A stretch of 64,000 bases of DNA, from positions 1,550,001 through 1,614,000 of the forward strand of contig NZ_CP090347.1 of assembly GCF_021398715.1 (NCBI RefSeq). Reading direction: 5' to 3'. The notes under the pieces were generated by a model. The model made no database searches and was not told where the DNA came from. It saw only the letters and a list, made by a program, of their open reading frames with translations. Origin of the DNA: Microbacterium binotii. GTDB taxonomy: Bacteria > Actinomycetota > Actinomycetes > Actinomycetales > Microbacteriaceae. This document shows, piece after piece, positions 36,886 through 45,798 of this stretch. The translations under genes were made by a program, and so were the position numbers. How positions within the stretch are numbered: position 1 is the first letter of the stretch; each line of letters begins with the position of its first letter.

Positions 36886-38373
36886 TCAGCGGCGGCGTGA
36901 GCGCAGCAGTCGCCCCCGCGTGCGCGTGGGAACGATGGGGATCGGACGCGTGACGATCGCGTCGACGACCATGGAGCCGCTGGTCGGGCCGACGACGGGG
37001 ATGGGCGTGGTCTCGGGGGAGACGTGGTCCACGCGGGAGATCGGATCGTGGGCGAGACGGCGGTGGGCGCGCACATAGGCCGGGATCAGGACGACCACGG
37101 CTCCGAGCCATGCGAGCGGGTTGCTGAAGGCGACGCCGGCGAACCCGAATGCCGCCCCCAGCGCGATCGCGGCGCCCACCCGCATCACGAGTTCGATCAC
37201 CCCTGTGACAGTGGGGATGACGGTGTGGCTCAGGCCCTGGAGTGCACCGCGGAGCACGAACAGGATCCCGAGGAAGGCGTAGCTCGCGCCGTTGATGACG
37301 AGGTTGAGCGCGGCGAGATCGACGACCTGCGGCGCGGTGTCTCCGACGAAGAGGCGCACGATGGGGGCGCCGAACGCGATGAGCAGGGCGCCCAGCGCGA
37401 CGGCCCCGGCGATGGCGAGCCAAGACGCCTGGCGCACGCCGGCGCGGATGCGGTCGGGACGGCCGCCGCCGAAGTTCTGCGCGACGAACATGGACACGGC
37501 CAGGCCGAGGGATTGCAGCAGCGCGACGGCGAGGCCGTCGACGCGCGCCGCCGCGGTGTACGCGGCGACCGCATCCGAGCCGAGCTCGTTCAGACGCACC
37601 TGAACCGCCAGCGTCCCGATGGCGATGATCGATGCCTGGAATCCCATCGGCAGCCCGAGTCGGAGGTGCAGCGAGATGTCGGCGCGGGTGATCCGCCAGT
37701 CGGCCCGGCTCAGGTGCAGGATAGGCACGCGTCGGCGTACGTACGCGAGACACAGCAGCACCGAAACGGCCTGCGAGACGACCGTCGCGACCGCTGCCCC
37801 CGCGACGCCCCAGCCGAGGGGGCCCACCATGAGCACGACGAGCCCGGCGTTCAGGAGGCACGCGACCGTCAGAAAGACCAGGGGGGTCCGTGCGTCGCCG
37901 ATCGCGCGGATGGTGGCCGCGAGGTAGTTGAAGAACATCGTCGCGGCCGCACCGAGGAAGCTCACCTGCGCGAAGACGGTCGCGTTGCCGAGGAGCTCCG
38001 GCGGAGTCTGCAGCAGCTGGAGCAGGGGGCGGGATACGAGGGGTGCGCCGATGGTGAGGACGGCGCTGGTCGCGGCGGTCAGGAGCGTGCCGGTGGCGAC
38101 GGAACGCCGGACCGCGGCTGCATCGCCGGCGCCGAACGCCTGTGCCGTGGGAATGGCGAACCCCGAGGTCAGGCCCCACGCGAATCCGATGAGCAGGAAC
38201 AGCAGGCTGCCCGTCGCGCCGACGGCCGCGAGCGCCTCCACGCCCAGCTCGCGTCCGACCACGATCGCGTCGACGACCTGGTAGAGCTGCTGCACCACGT
38301 TGCCGATGAGCAGGGGGACCGAGAAGAGGAGGATGACGCGCCACGGGCTGCCCGTGGTCAGTGAGGTGGACAT
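36886..38373 (-). CDS. MATE-family multidrug/toxin exporter
   Basis: 495 residues with twelve predicted TM helices in two related halves: N-half LLFSVPLLIGNVVQQLYQVVDAIVVGRELG, with the matching motif in the C-half around LRLGLPMGFQASIIAIGTLAVQVRLNELG. It is an Na+ or H+ coupled antiporter exporting organic cations or drugs. The tail of about 60 residues is cytoplasmic and ends RTRGRLLRSRRR. ATG 38373 begins the family N-terminus; a longer frame to 38613 has no similarity. Confidence 0.9.
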   Translation of the reverse strand: MSTSLTTGSPWRVILLFSVPLLIGNVVQQLYQVVDAIVVGRELGVEALAAVGATGSLLFLLIGFAWGLTSGFAIPTAQAFGAGDAAAVRRSVATGTLLTAATSAVLTIGAPLVSRPLLQLLQTPPELLGNATVFAQVSFLGAAATMFFNYLAATIRAIGDARTPLVFLTVACLLNAGLVVLMVGPLGWGVAGAAVATVVSQAVSVLLCLAYVRRRVPILHLSRADWRITRADISLHLRLGLPMGFQASIIAIGTLAVQVRLNELGSDAVAAYTAAARVDGLAVALLQSLGLAVSMFVAQNFGGGRPDRIRAGVRQASWLAIAGAVALGALLIAFGAPIVRLFVGDTAPQVVDLAALNLVINGASYAFLGILFVLRGALQGLSHTVIPTVTGVIELVMRVGAAIALGAAFGFAGVAFSNPLAWLGAVVVLIPAYVRAHRRLAHDPISRVDHVSPETTPIPVVGPTSGSMVVDAIVTRPIPIVPTRTRGRLLRSRRR

Positions 38374-38531
38374 GCGAAGAGCTCTCGAGATCGTGCGGGA
38401 ATGACGGCGGTTCACCGACCGCATCGGCCAGGATATCGAATCGATTCGAGGACACGCCAGTGGCGTGCGCGTCGCGGATGCGCGAGTGCTGGGCCCCCGG
38501 TTCGATCGGCCCCGTCGTGAGGAGCGTGCTC

Positions 38532-38537
38532 TAGCGT
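38532..38537 (+). promoter_or_regulatory. -10 box TAGCGT
   Basis: Ends 6 nt before ATG 38544 (PEP mutase-like gene). Confidence 0.6.
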
Positions 38538-38543
38538 GAGGGC

Positions 38544-39338
38544 ATGACCACCGATACTTCGTCGTTGACCACTGCCGAGCGGGCGACGCGGCTGCGCGAG
38601 CTGCACGCCGCATCCGAGATCCTGCGTGTCGTGAACGTGTGGGACGTCGTCTCGGCGCGTGCGGTCCTCGCCCTGCCCGAGACGCGCGCGATCGCCACGG
38701 CCGGCCATTCGATCGCGGCGAGCTTCGGCTACGACGACGGCACCATCCCGTTGGAGACGACGCTCGACATGGTTTCGCGGATCGTTCGGGTGGCGGGCGA
38801 GGTCCCCGTGAGCGCAGACCTCGACGACGGTTACCAGGATCCGGGAGACGCCGTCCGTCGCGCCATCGGCGTGGGTGTCGTGGGGGCCAACGTCGAGGAC
38901 CGGCTGCGCCCGCTCGACGAGGCCGTCGCGCGGGTCGCTGCGATCACCGCGGCGGCGGATGCGGAAGGGGTGCCGTTCGCTCTGAACGCCCGCACCGATG
39001 CGTTCGTCCGGGCGGGTGCGCGTCCCGTCGAGGAGTCCATCGCCGATGCGATCGAGCGCGGCCGCGCCTACCTCGACGCAGGTGCCGATGTTGTCTTCGT
39101 TCCCGGCATCCTGGACGCCGCGGTCACCCGCCGACTCGTCGAGGGGATCGGGGAGCGGAAGGTGAGCGTCATTGGACTTCCCGGTGCGCTCACCGCGGCC
39201 GAGTACGAGGCGCTCGGCGTCGCGCGGATCTCCTACGGACCCACCACGCAACGCGTCGCGCTCACTGCGCTGCAGGATGTCGCGAAAGACCTGTACGCGG
39301 ACGGGTCCATCCCCGGCTCTATCCGCGCGCTGAACTGA
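38544..39338 (+). CDS. isocitrate lyase / PEP mutase superfamily enzyme
   Basis: 264 residues. Barrel with superfamily signatures: NVWDVVSARAVLAL, TAGHSIAASFGYDDG, VSADLDDGYQDP (metal-binding acidic cluster), GANVEDR and NARTDAFVRAG. Members cleave or rearrange C-C or P-C bonds (2-methylisocitrate lyase, oxaloacetate decarboxylase, PEP mutase). The lyase loop Cys (KKCGH-type) is absent, so it is not a classical isocitrate lyase; oxaloacetate or carboxyvinyl substrates are possible. Own leaderless promoter; Nudix gene follows. Confidence 0.87.
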   Translation: MTTDTSSLTTAERATRLRELHAASEILRVVNVWDVVSARAVLALPETRAIATAGHSIAASFGYDDGTIPLETTLDMVSRIVRVAGEVPVSADLDDGYQDPGDAVRRAIGVGVVGANVEDRLRPLDEAVARVAAITAAADAEGVPFALNARTDAFVRAGARPVEESIADAIERGRAYLDAGADVVFVPGILDAAVTRRLVEGIGERKVSVIGLPGALTAAEYEALGVARISYGPTTQRVALTALQDVAKDLYADGSIPGSIRALN

Positions 39339-39358
39339 GGAGCGCGCCGATCAGCGCC

Positions 39359-40057
39359 ATGGGCGGGGCGAACGGGAGAGAAGGCGCGCGAGCCGAACTC
39401 GCCGCCCTCGCGCGCGACGCGAGGGGCTTCCGGGTCGCGGAGCTGCCCGCGCCGGCACCGACGGATCGGGCGGCGGCGGTCCTCATGCTGTTCGGCGTGC
39501 TCGATGCGCTTCCGGCGGCCCGCGTCGCGGCCGATGACGCCGTGCCGGTCGATCTCGATGTCCTGCTGCTGTCACGGGCGGCGACGCTGCGCGCCCATCC
39601 CGGTCAGGTGGCGTTCCCCGGAGGGCGCCTCGATGCCGGCGACGACGGCCCGGTCGCCGCGGCACTGCGCGAGGCGCAGGAGGAGACCGGTCTGGACCCC
39701 GCGGGCGTCGAGGTCCTCGGTGTCCTTCCCGCCGTGCCGCTCGCGTTCTCGCAACACGTCGTCACGCCCGTTCTGGCCTGGTGGCAGAGGCCGTCACCGG
39801 TCGGCGTCGTGGACGTCGCCGAGTCGGCGGCGGTCTTCCGCGCGCCGGTGGCGGATCTTCTCGACCCCGCTCGCCGCGGCGTCACCGTCGTCCGACGCGA
39901 CGGGCGAGAGTGGCGCGGACCCGCCTTCGTCGTGGACGACGCCGCGGGGGAGTTCCTCGTCTGGGGTTTCACCGCCCTGCTGCTGGACGCCGTCTTCGAT
40001 CGCCTCGGATGGACGGAGCCGTGGGATCGGTCGCGCGAGATCGCGCTGCCGACGTGA
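39359..40057 (+). CDS. Nudix hydrolase, probable CoA pyrophosphatase (NudL type)
   Basis: 232 residues. The signature LLLSRAATLRAHPGQVAFPGG is the UPF0035 motif of coenzyme A diphosphatases, followed by the Nudix box G-x5-D-x7-REAQEETGL; the first acidic position is Asp rather than the usual Glu. It would split CoA or its derivatives to 4'-phosphopantetheine and 3',5'-ADP. ATG 39359 is 20 nt after the previous stop; no strong RBS is at proper distance, so the start is less certain. Confidence 0.87.
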   Translation: MGGANGREGARAELAALARDARGFRVAELPAPAPTDRAAAVLMLFGVLDALPAARVAADDAVPVDLDVLLLSRAATLRAHPGQVAFPGGRLDAGDDGPVAAALREAQEETGLDPAGVEVLGVLPAVPLAFSQHVVTPVLAWWQRPSPVGVVDVAESAAVFRAPVADLLDPARRGVTVVRRDGREWRGPAFVVDDAAGEFLVWGFTALLLDAVFDRLGWTEPWDRSREIALPT

Positions 40058-40074
40058 TGCATCAGACTCGAGGC

Positions 40075-40578
40075 ATGTCGCTACCTCTTGACCTGCCCGA
40101 CGGCGCTCAGCTGCGCGTCGCGCGCCCGGGTGACGAACCCGGGATTCTCGCTCGGATCCACGAGCTCGCGCGGTACGAGAGAGAACCGGATGCGGTGGCG
40201 AACACCGAGGAGGCGCTCAGGGAGGCGCTCTTCGGAACCGAGCCGCGCGTCTCGGCGCACGTCGTGGAACGTGACGGCGACATCGTCGGCATCGCGATCT
40301 GGTTCCTGACCTACTCGACGTGGACGGGCCGGCACGGGATCTGGCTGGAAGACCTCGTCGTCGCCGGATCGGAGCGCGGGCGCGGGCTCGGACGGGCGTT
40401 GATCGGGTCGTTGGCGGCGCTGTGCGTCGACCGCGGGTACACGCGTCTGGAGTGGACGGTGCTGGACTGGAACGAGCCGGCGATCGCGTTCTACCGATCG
40501 CCGGATGCGGCGCCGATGGAGGAGTGGACGACGCAGCGCCTCTCGGGGGAAGCGCTGCGCCGTCTGGGCGAGGGGTGA
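40075..40578 (+). CDS. GNAT-family N-acetyltransferase (diamine-acetyltransferase-like)
   Basis: 167 residues. The N-terminus LRVARPGDEPGILARIHELARYEREPDAV and IWLEDLVVAGSERGRGLGRALIGSLAALCVDRGYTRLEWTVLDWN (spread over residues about 90-135) resemble spermidine/spermine N1-acetyltransferase-like GNATs. The acetyl-CoA loop is RGRGLG. The acceptor is not proven. The start is taken at ATG 40075, where CAGACT, a degenerate -10, ends 6 nt upstream. Convergent with the FBP-type gene. Confidence 0.87.
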   Translation: MSLPLDLPDGAQLRVARPGDEPGILARIHELARYEREPDAVANTEEALREALFGTEPRVSAHVVERDGDIVGIAIWFLTYSTWTGRHGIWLEDLVVAGSERGRGLGRALIGSLAALCVDRGYTRLEWTVLDWNEPAIAFYRSPDAAPMEEWTTQRLSGEALRRLGEG

Positions 40579-40584
40579 TCCGAG

Positions 40585-41073
40585 TCAGGCGGCGCCGCGC
40601 ACATCGCGCAGGAAAGCCGTGACGTTCTCGCGGAGAGCGGCGATGCGTCGCTCTCGCGCCGCCTCCCTGTCGAAGCCGAGGTAGGCGGAGGGCGGCAGGC
40701 GACGGACGTTGCGCGAGCACTCGAAGCCGGCGCAGACGAGGGTTCCCACCGTGTCGCCTCGGCGACCGGCGTCGCCCGCCCGGCGGGCGACGAACAGCAC
40801 GACGTCGTTCGGCAGCTCGACGTCGTTGCACCACGCGCATTGCGCCCGCGTGCGAGGTCGACTGTCGGCCTCGCGCAGGATCACGCCGACAGGCCGGCCT
40901 TCGACCTCGGCGACGGCGTAGCCCATCTTCGGCTGCTTGGGGTCGCGCCACCCGAGGTAGTCGAGGTCGTCCCACGACACGGGGTCGAGAGCCGGCGGCA
41001 GAACGGCTTTGCGTTCACGCAGGGATGCGTTGACGAAACTTGCCCGGATGCGGGCGTCGTCCAAAGGGGTCAT
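40585..41073 (-). CDS. FBP C-terminal treble-clef zinc protein (FusB-like EF-G-binding domain)
   Basis: 162 residues. It matches the pattern of the C-terminal treble-clef domain of FusB-type elongation factor G-binding proteins: RASFVNASLRERKAVLPP, LDYLGWRDPK, zinc ligands CAWC and CAGFEC, and NVRRLPPSAYLGF. In staphylococci FusB releases EF-G from fusidic-acid-stalled ribosomes; actinobacterial homologues are mostly uncharacterised. ATG 41073 begins the family; an in-frame ATG at 41166 adds unrelated sequence. Convergent with the GNAT gene, 6 nt apart. Confidence 0.8.
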   Translation of the reverse strand: MTPLDDARIRASFVNASLRERKAVLPPALDPVSWDDLDYLGWRDPKQPKMGYAVAEVEGRPVGVILREADSRPRTRAQCAWCNDVELPNDVVLFVARRAGDAGRRGDTVGTLVCAGFECSRNVRRLPPSAYLGFDREAARERRIAALRENVTAFLRDVRGAA

Positions 41074-41269
41074 GAAGGTGCCTTCGTGTGCGTGCCGCCG
41101 AAGCGGCGGGTGGACGTCGACTGCTGGCCGACGCAGATGCAGAGGAGCCCGGGGCTCGACCCTCATCTGTCGCCGGCGCGATGCGCGCCGGGGACCTCCT
41201 GACGCCCTGCGGGCTGCATGTCACGAATCACGCGGACCACTGTACGCCGTCGCCGGTGCGCGGGCGCCG

Positions 41270-41275
41270 TACGCT
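41270..41275 (+). promoter_or_regulatory. -10 box TACGCT
   Basis: Ends 6 nt before GTG 41282 (DUF3054 membrane protein); also serves deoC by coupling. Confidence 0.6.
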
Positions 41276-41281
41276 GAAGAC

Positions 41282-41692
41282 GTGCTCAGCCGTGCTCGTG
41301 GACGCATCCTCGTCGCCGTCGTCGCGGACGTCGTGCTCGTGCTCGTGTTCTGTGCCATCGGTCGCGCGAGTCACGATGAGACGCCGCTGCCTGGCCTCCT
41401 TGTCACGGCGTGGCCGTTCCTCGCCGCACTCGCCGTCGGCTGGGGGATCTCGCTGGCCTGGCGCCGGCCGTTCGCCGTGCTGCGCACGGGGGTACCGGTC
41501 TGGGGTGTGACCGTCGCCGGGGGAATGCTCCTGCGGACGCTGGCAGACCAGGGCACGGCGCCGGCCTTCGTGGTGGTTGCGTCGATCACCCTCGGCGCGT
41601 TGCTGGTCGGCTGGCGCGCGGTGGTGGTCACGGTGCTGCGCAGGTCGGGCCGATCCGCGAGGGCCGTCGCGGATGAGAACATGAAGGCATGA
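41282..41692 (+). CDS. DUF3054-family membrane protein
   Basis: 136 residues with four TM helices (about 8-28, 36-56, 66-83, 93-115). The family pattern is [18 protein letters not shown] near the N-terminus and [11 protein letters not shown] in the middle. Function is unknown; DUF3054 proteins are common in actinobacteria. The GTG start is fixed by the -10 box. The last four bases overlap the deoC start (ATGA). Confidence 0.8.
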   Translation: MLSRARGRILVAVVADVVLVLVFCAIGRASHDETPLPGLLVTAWPFLAALAVGWGISLAWRRPFAVLRTGVPVWGVTVAGGMLLRTLADQGTAPAFVVVASITLGALLVGWRAVVVTVLRRSGRSARAVADENMKA

Positions 41693-42351
41693 CCGAGAAC
41701 ATCGCCCGATACGTCGACCACACGTTGCTCAAGCCCGAAGCCACCACGGCGGATGTCGCGGCGACGATCGCGGAGGCTGCGGCGCTCGGCGCCTACAGTG
41801 TGTGCCTGTCTCCCTCGGTGCTTCCGGTCGGCATCCCGGAAGGACTGAAGCTGGCGGTGGTGGTCGGTTTCCCGAGCGGTAAGCACCACTCGCAGATCAA
41901 GGCGGCGGAAGCGGCGCTGGCGGCGTCCGAGGGTGCGGACGAGATCGACATGGTGATCGATGTGGGGGCGGCGATCGAGGGGCGCTACGACGCTGTGGAG
42001 TCCGACATCCGCGCGGTCCGCGAGGCCGCCCCGGCTCCGGTCGTGCTCAAGGTCATCATCGAGTCGGCTGCTCTGAGCGATGAGGCCATCGTGGCCGTCT
42101 CGCAAGCCGCGGAACGGGCCGGGGCCGACTTCGTGAAGACGTCGACGGGCTTCCATCCCTCGGGGGGAGCCACCGTGCACGCGGTCGAGCTGATGAAGCA
42201 GACCGTGGGGGACCGCTTGGAGGTCAAGGCCTCGGGCGGGATCCGCACGCGCGAGGACGCCGAGGCGATGATCGCCGCCGGTGCCACGCGTCTCGGCCTC
42301 TCGAGCACGCGCGCCGTGGTCGAGGGCACGGTCGCATCGGGCTCGTACTGA
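41689..42351 (+). CDS. deoC: deoxyribose-phosphate aldolase
   Basis: 220 residues. [12 protein letters not shown] at the N-terminus, [10 protein letters not shown] with its catalytic acidic residue, the Schiff-base Lys in DFVKTSTGF, and VKASGGIRT with the second Lys. It splits 2-deoxyribose-5-P to glyceraldehyde-3-P and acetaldehyde in deoxynucleoside salvage. Coupled to the DUF3054 gene. No deoA or pupG neighbours. Confidence 0.95.
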   Translation: MTENIARYVDHTLLKPEATTADVAATIAEAAALGAYSVCLSPSVLPVGIPEGLKLAVVVGFPSGKHHSQIKAAEAALAASEGADEIDMVIDVGAAIEGRYDAVESDIRAVREAAPAPVVLKVIIESAALSDEAIVAVSQAAERAGADFVKTSTGFHPSGGATVHAVELMKQTVGDRLEVKASGGIRTREDAEAMIAAGATRLGLSSTRAVVEGTVASGSY

Positions 42352-42419
42352 CCGCCGCCGGTCGATGACGCGGCATGACGGCGCTCTTCGGGGCGCTGGA
42401 TCGCGGTGCCCGGCTCTGA

Positions 42420-42425
42420 TAGCCT
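42420..42425 (+). promoter_or_regulatory. candidate -10 (TAGCCT) of rpsA
   Basis: In the 203-base deoC-rpsA gap. A start near 42432 would give a leader of about 120 nt, one of the few long leaders here. No convincing -35. Confidence 0.35.
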
Positions 42426-42487
42426 TGATTGTCACTCGTGTGGCGCGCCCGATGGTGCGCGCAGGGTGACGAGAAACCAGACAATCC

Positions 42488-42520
42488 GCTTCGACGGCCG
42501 CATACGCGTGCGCTCGAAGC
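42488..42520 (+). promoter_or_regulatory. rpsA leader hairpin
   Basis: Arms GCTTCGA (42488-42494) and TCGAAGC (42514-42520) with an inner GCA/TGC pairing, 34 nt before the rpsA start. Upstream, GCGCGC-rich segments at about 42442-42462 can pair with each other. A candidate site for S1 autoregulation. Confidence 0.45.
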
Positions 42521-42554
42521 CTGAGACCCCAATCCAACAAGGACTACCCACTAC

Positions 42555-44012
42555 ATGACTACCGCAACGACCGCCCCGGCCACCAAGCAGGTCGCGATCA
42601 ACGACATCGGATCTGCCGAGGACTTCCTGGCCGCGGTCGAGAAGACCCTGAAGTTCTTCAACGACGGCGACCTCATCGAGGGCACCGTGGTGAAGATCGA
42701 CCGCGACGAGGTCCTCCTCGACGTCGGGTACAAGACCGAGGGCGTCATCCCCTCGCGTGAGCTCTCCATCAAGCACGACGTGGACCCCAACGAGGTCGTC
42801 AACGTCGGCGACCACGTCGAGGCGCTGGTTCTCCAGAAGGAGGACAAGGAAGGTCGCCTCATCCTGTCCAAGAAGCGGGCGCAGTACGAGCGCGCGTGGG
42901 GCGACGTGGAGAAGATCAAGGAGAACGACGGCGTGGTCACCGGTCAGGTGATCGAGGTCGTCAAGGGTGGCCTCATCGTCGACATCGGCCTGCGTGGCTT
43001 CCTGCCCGCATCGCTCATCGAGCTGCGCCGCGTCCGCGACCTCACCCCGTACCTCGGTCAGGAGCTCGAGGCCAAGATCCTCGAACTCGACAAGAACCGC
43101 AACAACGTGGTCCTGTCGCGCCGCGCTCTGCTCGAGCAGACGCAGTCGGAGTCGCGCTCCAACTTCCTCAACAACCTCCACAAGGGTCAGGTCCGCAAGG
43201 GCACGGTCTCGTCGATCGTCAACTTCGGTGCATTCGTCGACCTGGGCGGCGTGGACGGCCTCGTGCACGTCTCCGAGCTCTCCTGGAAGCACATCGAGCA
43301 CGCCTCCGAGGTCGTCGAGGTCGGCCAGGAGGTCACCGTCGAGATCCTCGAGGTCGACCTCGACCGCGAGCGCGTCTCGCTGTCGCTGAAGGCGACCCAG
43401 GAGGACCCGTGGCAGGTCTTCGCGCGTACCCACGCCATCGGCCAGGTCACGCCCGGTAAGGTCACCAAGCTCGTTCCGTTCGGTGCGTTCGTCCGCGTCG
43501 CAGACGGCATCGAGGGCCTCGTGCACATCTCCGAGCTGTCGGGCAAGCACGTCGAGCTGGCCGAGCAGGTCGTGTCGGTGGGCGAAGAGGTCTTCGTCAA
43601 GGTCATCGACATCGATCTCGAGCGTCGTCGTATCTCGCTCTCGCTCAAGCAGGCGAACGAGTCGGTCGACCCGTACGGCACCGAGTTCGACCCGGCTCTC
43701 TACGGCATGGTCACCGAGTACGACGAGAACGGCGAGTACAAGTACCCCGAGGGCTTCGACCCCGAGACCAACGCCTGGAAGGAAGGCTTCGACGCTCAGC
43801 GCGAGGCCTGGGAGCAGGAGTACGCCGCTGCTCAGGGTCGCTGGGAAGCTCACAAGGCCGCCGTCATCAAGGCTCAGGAGGCGGAGGCCAACAACGTCGG
43901 CACCGTCGAGGCCAGCGGATCGTCCTCCTACTCGAGCGAGTCGGGCCCCGCGGGCACCCTCGCCGACGACGAGGCGCTCGCTGCTCTGCGCGAGAAGCTG
44001 TCGGGTCGTTGA
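42555..44012 (+). CDS. rpsA: 30S ribosomal protein S1
   Basis: 485 residues with four S1 RNA-binding domains at about 34-103, 122-186, 207-276 and 292-361 (EGTVVKIDRDEVLLDVG; TGQVIEVVKGGLIVDIG; KGTVSSIVNFGAFVDLG; PGKVTKLVPFGAFVRV), the four-domain form usual in actinobacteria. Domains 3 and 4 are the most canonical. The tail of about 120 residues is acidic and low complexity. It binds mRNA on the 30S subunit. AAGGA lies 11 nt before ATG 42555, a long spacing. Confidence 0.97.
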   Translation: MTTATTAPATKQVAINDIGSAEDFLAAVEKTLKFFNDGDLIEGTVVKIDRDEVLLDVGYKTEGVIPSRELSIKHDVDPNEVVNVGDHVEALVLQKEDKEGRLILSKKRAQYERAWGDVEKIKENDGVVTGQVIEVVKGGLIVDIGLRGFLPASLIELRRVRDLTPYLGQELEAKILELDKNRNNVVLSRRALLEQTQSESRSNFLNNLHKGQVRKGTVSSIVNFGAFVDLGGVDGLVHVSELSWKHIEHASEVVEVGQEVTVEILEVDLDRERVSLSLKATQEDPWQVFARTHAIGQVTPGKVTKLVPFGAFVRVADGIEGLVHISELSGKHVELAEQVVSVGEEVFVKVIDIDLERRRISLSLKQANESVDPYGTEFDPALYGMVTEYDENGEYKYPEGFDPETNAWKEGFDAQREAWEQEYAAAQGRWEAHKAAVIKAQEAEANNVGTVEASGSSSYSSESGPAGTLADDEALAALREKLSGR

Positions 44013-44036
44013 TCGACTGACATCCTCATGAGAGAG

Positions 44037-44060
44037 GGCCGGGATCTTCGGATCCCGGCC
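44037..44060 (+). terminator. rpsA terminator (UUCG tetraloop)
   Basis: Perfect 10-bp stem GGCCGGGATC/GATCCCGGCC closed by TTCG, 24 nt after the stop, then a pyrimidine-rich TCTTCTCTGT. The clearest intrinsic terminator in the window. Confidence 0.88.
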
Positions 44061-44083
44061 TCTTCTCTGTCCAGAGACGCCGA

Positions 44084-44089
44084 TAGGGT
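44084..44089 (+). promoter_or_regulatory. -10 box TAGGGT of the MFS gene
   Basis: Ends 6 nt before ATG 44096. Confidence 0.6.
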
Positions 44090-44095
44090 GGGCCC

Positions 44096-45715
44096 ATGGC
44101 GGCGGAGCGAACGTTGGGCGTCGACGAGAGCAGGGGGGTGCCGCCCCGCCCCGGTCTGGTGCTCGCCGCTCTCGTCCTCGCGGCTCTGGTGTGCAACCTC
44201 AATCTCGCTGCCGCGAACATCGCCTTGCCGGAGATCGGCGACGACTTCGCTGCCGGCCAGACCGGTCTGAACCTCGTCGCGCTCGGGTGCTCCCTCGGTC
44301 TCGCGATGTCCGTCTTGTACCTCGGTGCACTCGCGGACCGGTACGGTCGCAAGCAGATGCTTCTGCTGGGGCTCGCCCTCACCGTGCTCGCCAGCTTCGC
44401 GGCGGCTGCTGCTCCCTCGCTCGATTGGCTCATCGCGGCTCGTGTGTTCACCGGCGTCGCCGCGGGCATGGCCTACCCGACCACGCTGTCGTTGATCACT
44501 GCGCTCTGGTCGCGCGGACCGGCCCGCACCGGCGCTATCGCCCTGTGGTCCTCCGTCAGCGCGATGTCGGGAGTGCTCGGCGCGGTTGCAGCCGGTCTCG
44601 TGCTCGAGGTCTTCCACTGGCAGGCGGCCTTCCTGTTGGCCGCCCCCATCGCCGCCGTGGGGTTCGTCCTCGTCCTCGCCGTCGTCCCTTCCCACATCCG
44701 GGAGTCGACGGAACCCGTCGATCACGTCGGCGGCGTCTTGTCCGTGTTGGGGGTGGCCGCTCTCGTCGTCGGCGTCGGAATCGTCGCCGCACCAGAACAA
44801 CGCCTCGCGGGCGGCGTCAGTCTTGCATTGGCCATCGTTCTGCTCGTCTGCTTCGTGTGGCGGCAACGCGCGGCCGCGTCCCCTCTGTACGATCTCGCCA
44901 TCGCCCGCCGTCGGATGTTCTGGGTTCCCGCGGTCGCGGGAATGGTCGTCTTCGGATCGCTGATGGGGGCGATGTTCGTGGGCCAGCAGTTCCTTCAGAA
45001 CATCCTGGGCTACGACACCCTCGAGGCGGGTCTTGCGGTCGTGCCGGCCGCGGCCGGACTGCTGATCGCGGCGCCGGTATCTGCGCGGATGGTCACGACA
45101 CGCGGCTCGAGGACGACCATGCTGGTCGGTTACGCCTTCGTGTTCGCAGGCTTCCTCACGACGCTGCTCTGGCGGGAGCACACGCCCTACTGGTTGATCG
45201 GCGTCGGCTTCTTCACGATCGGGGTCGGGGCGGGGTTCGCCATGACCCCCGCATCCCGCGCGCTCACCGACGCCACGCCGGTGCGGCGCGTGGGAATGGC
45301 ATCCGCCACCTCGGACCTCCAACGCGACCTCGGGGGTTCGATCATGCAGGCGCTGCTCGGAGCCATTCTGGCGACCGGATTCGCCGGAGCGTTCGCTCGG
45401 GCCATCGCGGCCTCGCCGTCCGCCTCGCAGGCGTCCGGCGAGGTTCAGGCGGCGCTGCAGGCGTCTTTCGCCTCTGCGCTGCACGTCGCGGATCAGTTTC
45501 CGCAGTACCGCTCCGAGATCGTCTCAGCCGCCACCCGGAGCTTGGTCGACGGCGCTCTGTGGGCATATGCGGTGGGCGGGGTCGCCATCGTCGCCGGGGC
45601 CGTCCTCGTGCGTGTTCTCCTGCCGTCGCACAGCGGCGAGCACATTCTCATCGCGGAGTACGTGGCGGCCGACACGGCCGATGACGCGTCGTCGTCAGCC
45701 CCCGCCGATCGGTGA
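44096..45715 (+). CDS. MFS transporter, DHA2-like drug exporter
   Basis: 539 residues with about fourteen TM helices. Motif A is in LGALADRYGRKQMLLLG and the motif-C-like segment in SSVSAMSGVLGAVAAGLVLE. The N-terminus NLNLAAANIALPEIGDDF is typical of the QacA/EmrB group (H+ antiport of drugs). There is a long extracytoplasmic loop at about 435-480. Its own promoter follows the rpsA terminator. Confidence 0.92.
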   Translation: MAAERTLGVDESRGVPPRPGLVLAALVLAALVCNLNLAAANIALPEIGDDFAAGQTGLNLVALGCSLGLAMSVLYLGALADRYGRKQMLLLGLALTVLASFAAAAAPSLDWLIAARVFTGVAAGMAYPTTLSLITALWSRGPARTGAIALWSSVSAMSGVLGAVAAGLVLEVFHWQAAFLLAAPIAAVGFVLVLAVVPSHIRESTEPVDHVGGVLSVLGVAALVVGVGIVAAPEQRLAGGVSLALAIVLLVCFVWRQRAAASPLYDLAIARRRMFWVPAVAGMVVFGSLMGAMFVGQQFLQNILGYDTLEAGLAVVPAAAGLLIAAPVSARMVTTRGSRTTMLVGYAFVFAGFLTTLLWREHTPYWLIGVGFFTIGVGAGFAMTPASRALTDATPVRRVGMASATSDLQRDLGGSIMQALLGAILATGFAGAFARAIAASPSASQASGEVQAALQASFASALHVADQFPQYRSEIVSAATRSLVDGALWAYAVGGVAIVAGAVLVRVLLPSHSGEHILIAEYVAADTADDASSSAPADR

Positions 45716-45785
45716 CGCTCCGTCGCTCAGATCGTCCAGGGGGCGCGCAGGCGGTGGGAGGTCGGCGTCGGACGCCGGGGCGCGA

Positions 45786-45791
45786 TAACGT
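45786..45791 (+). promoter_or_regulatory. -10 box TAACGT of module 1
   Basis: Ends 7 nt before ATG 45799 (first histidine kinase). Confidence 0.55.
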
Positions 45792-45798
45792 CGGACTC

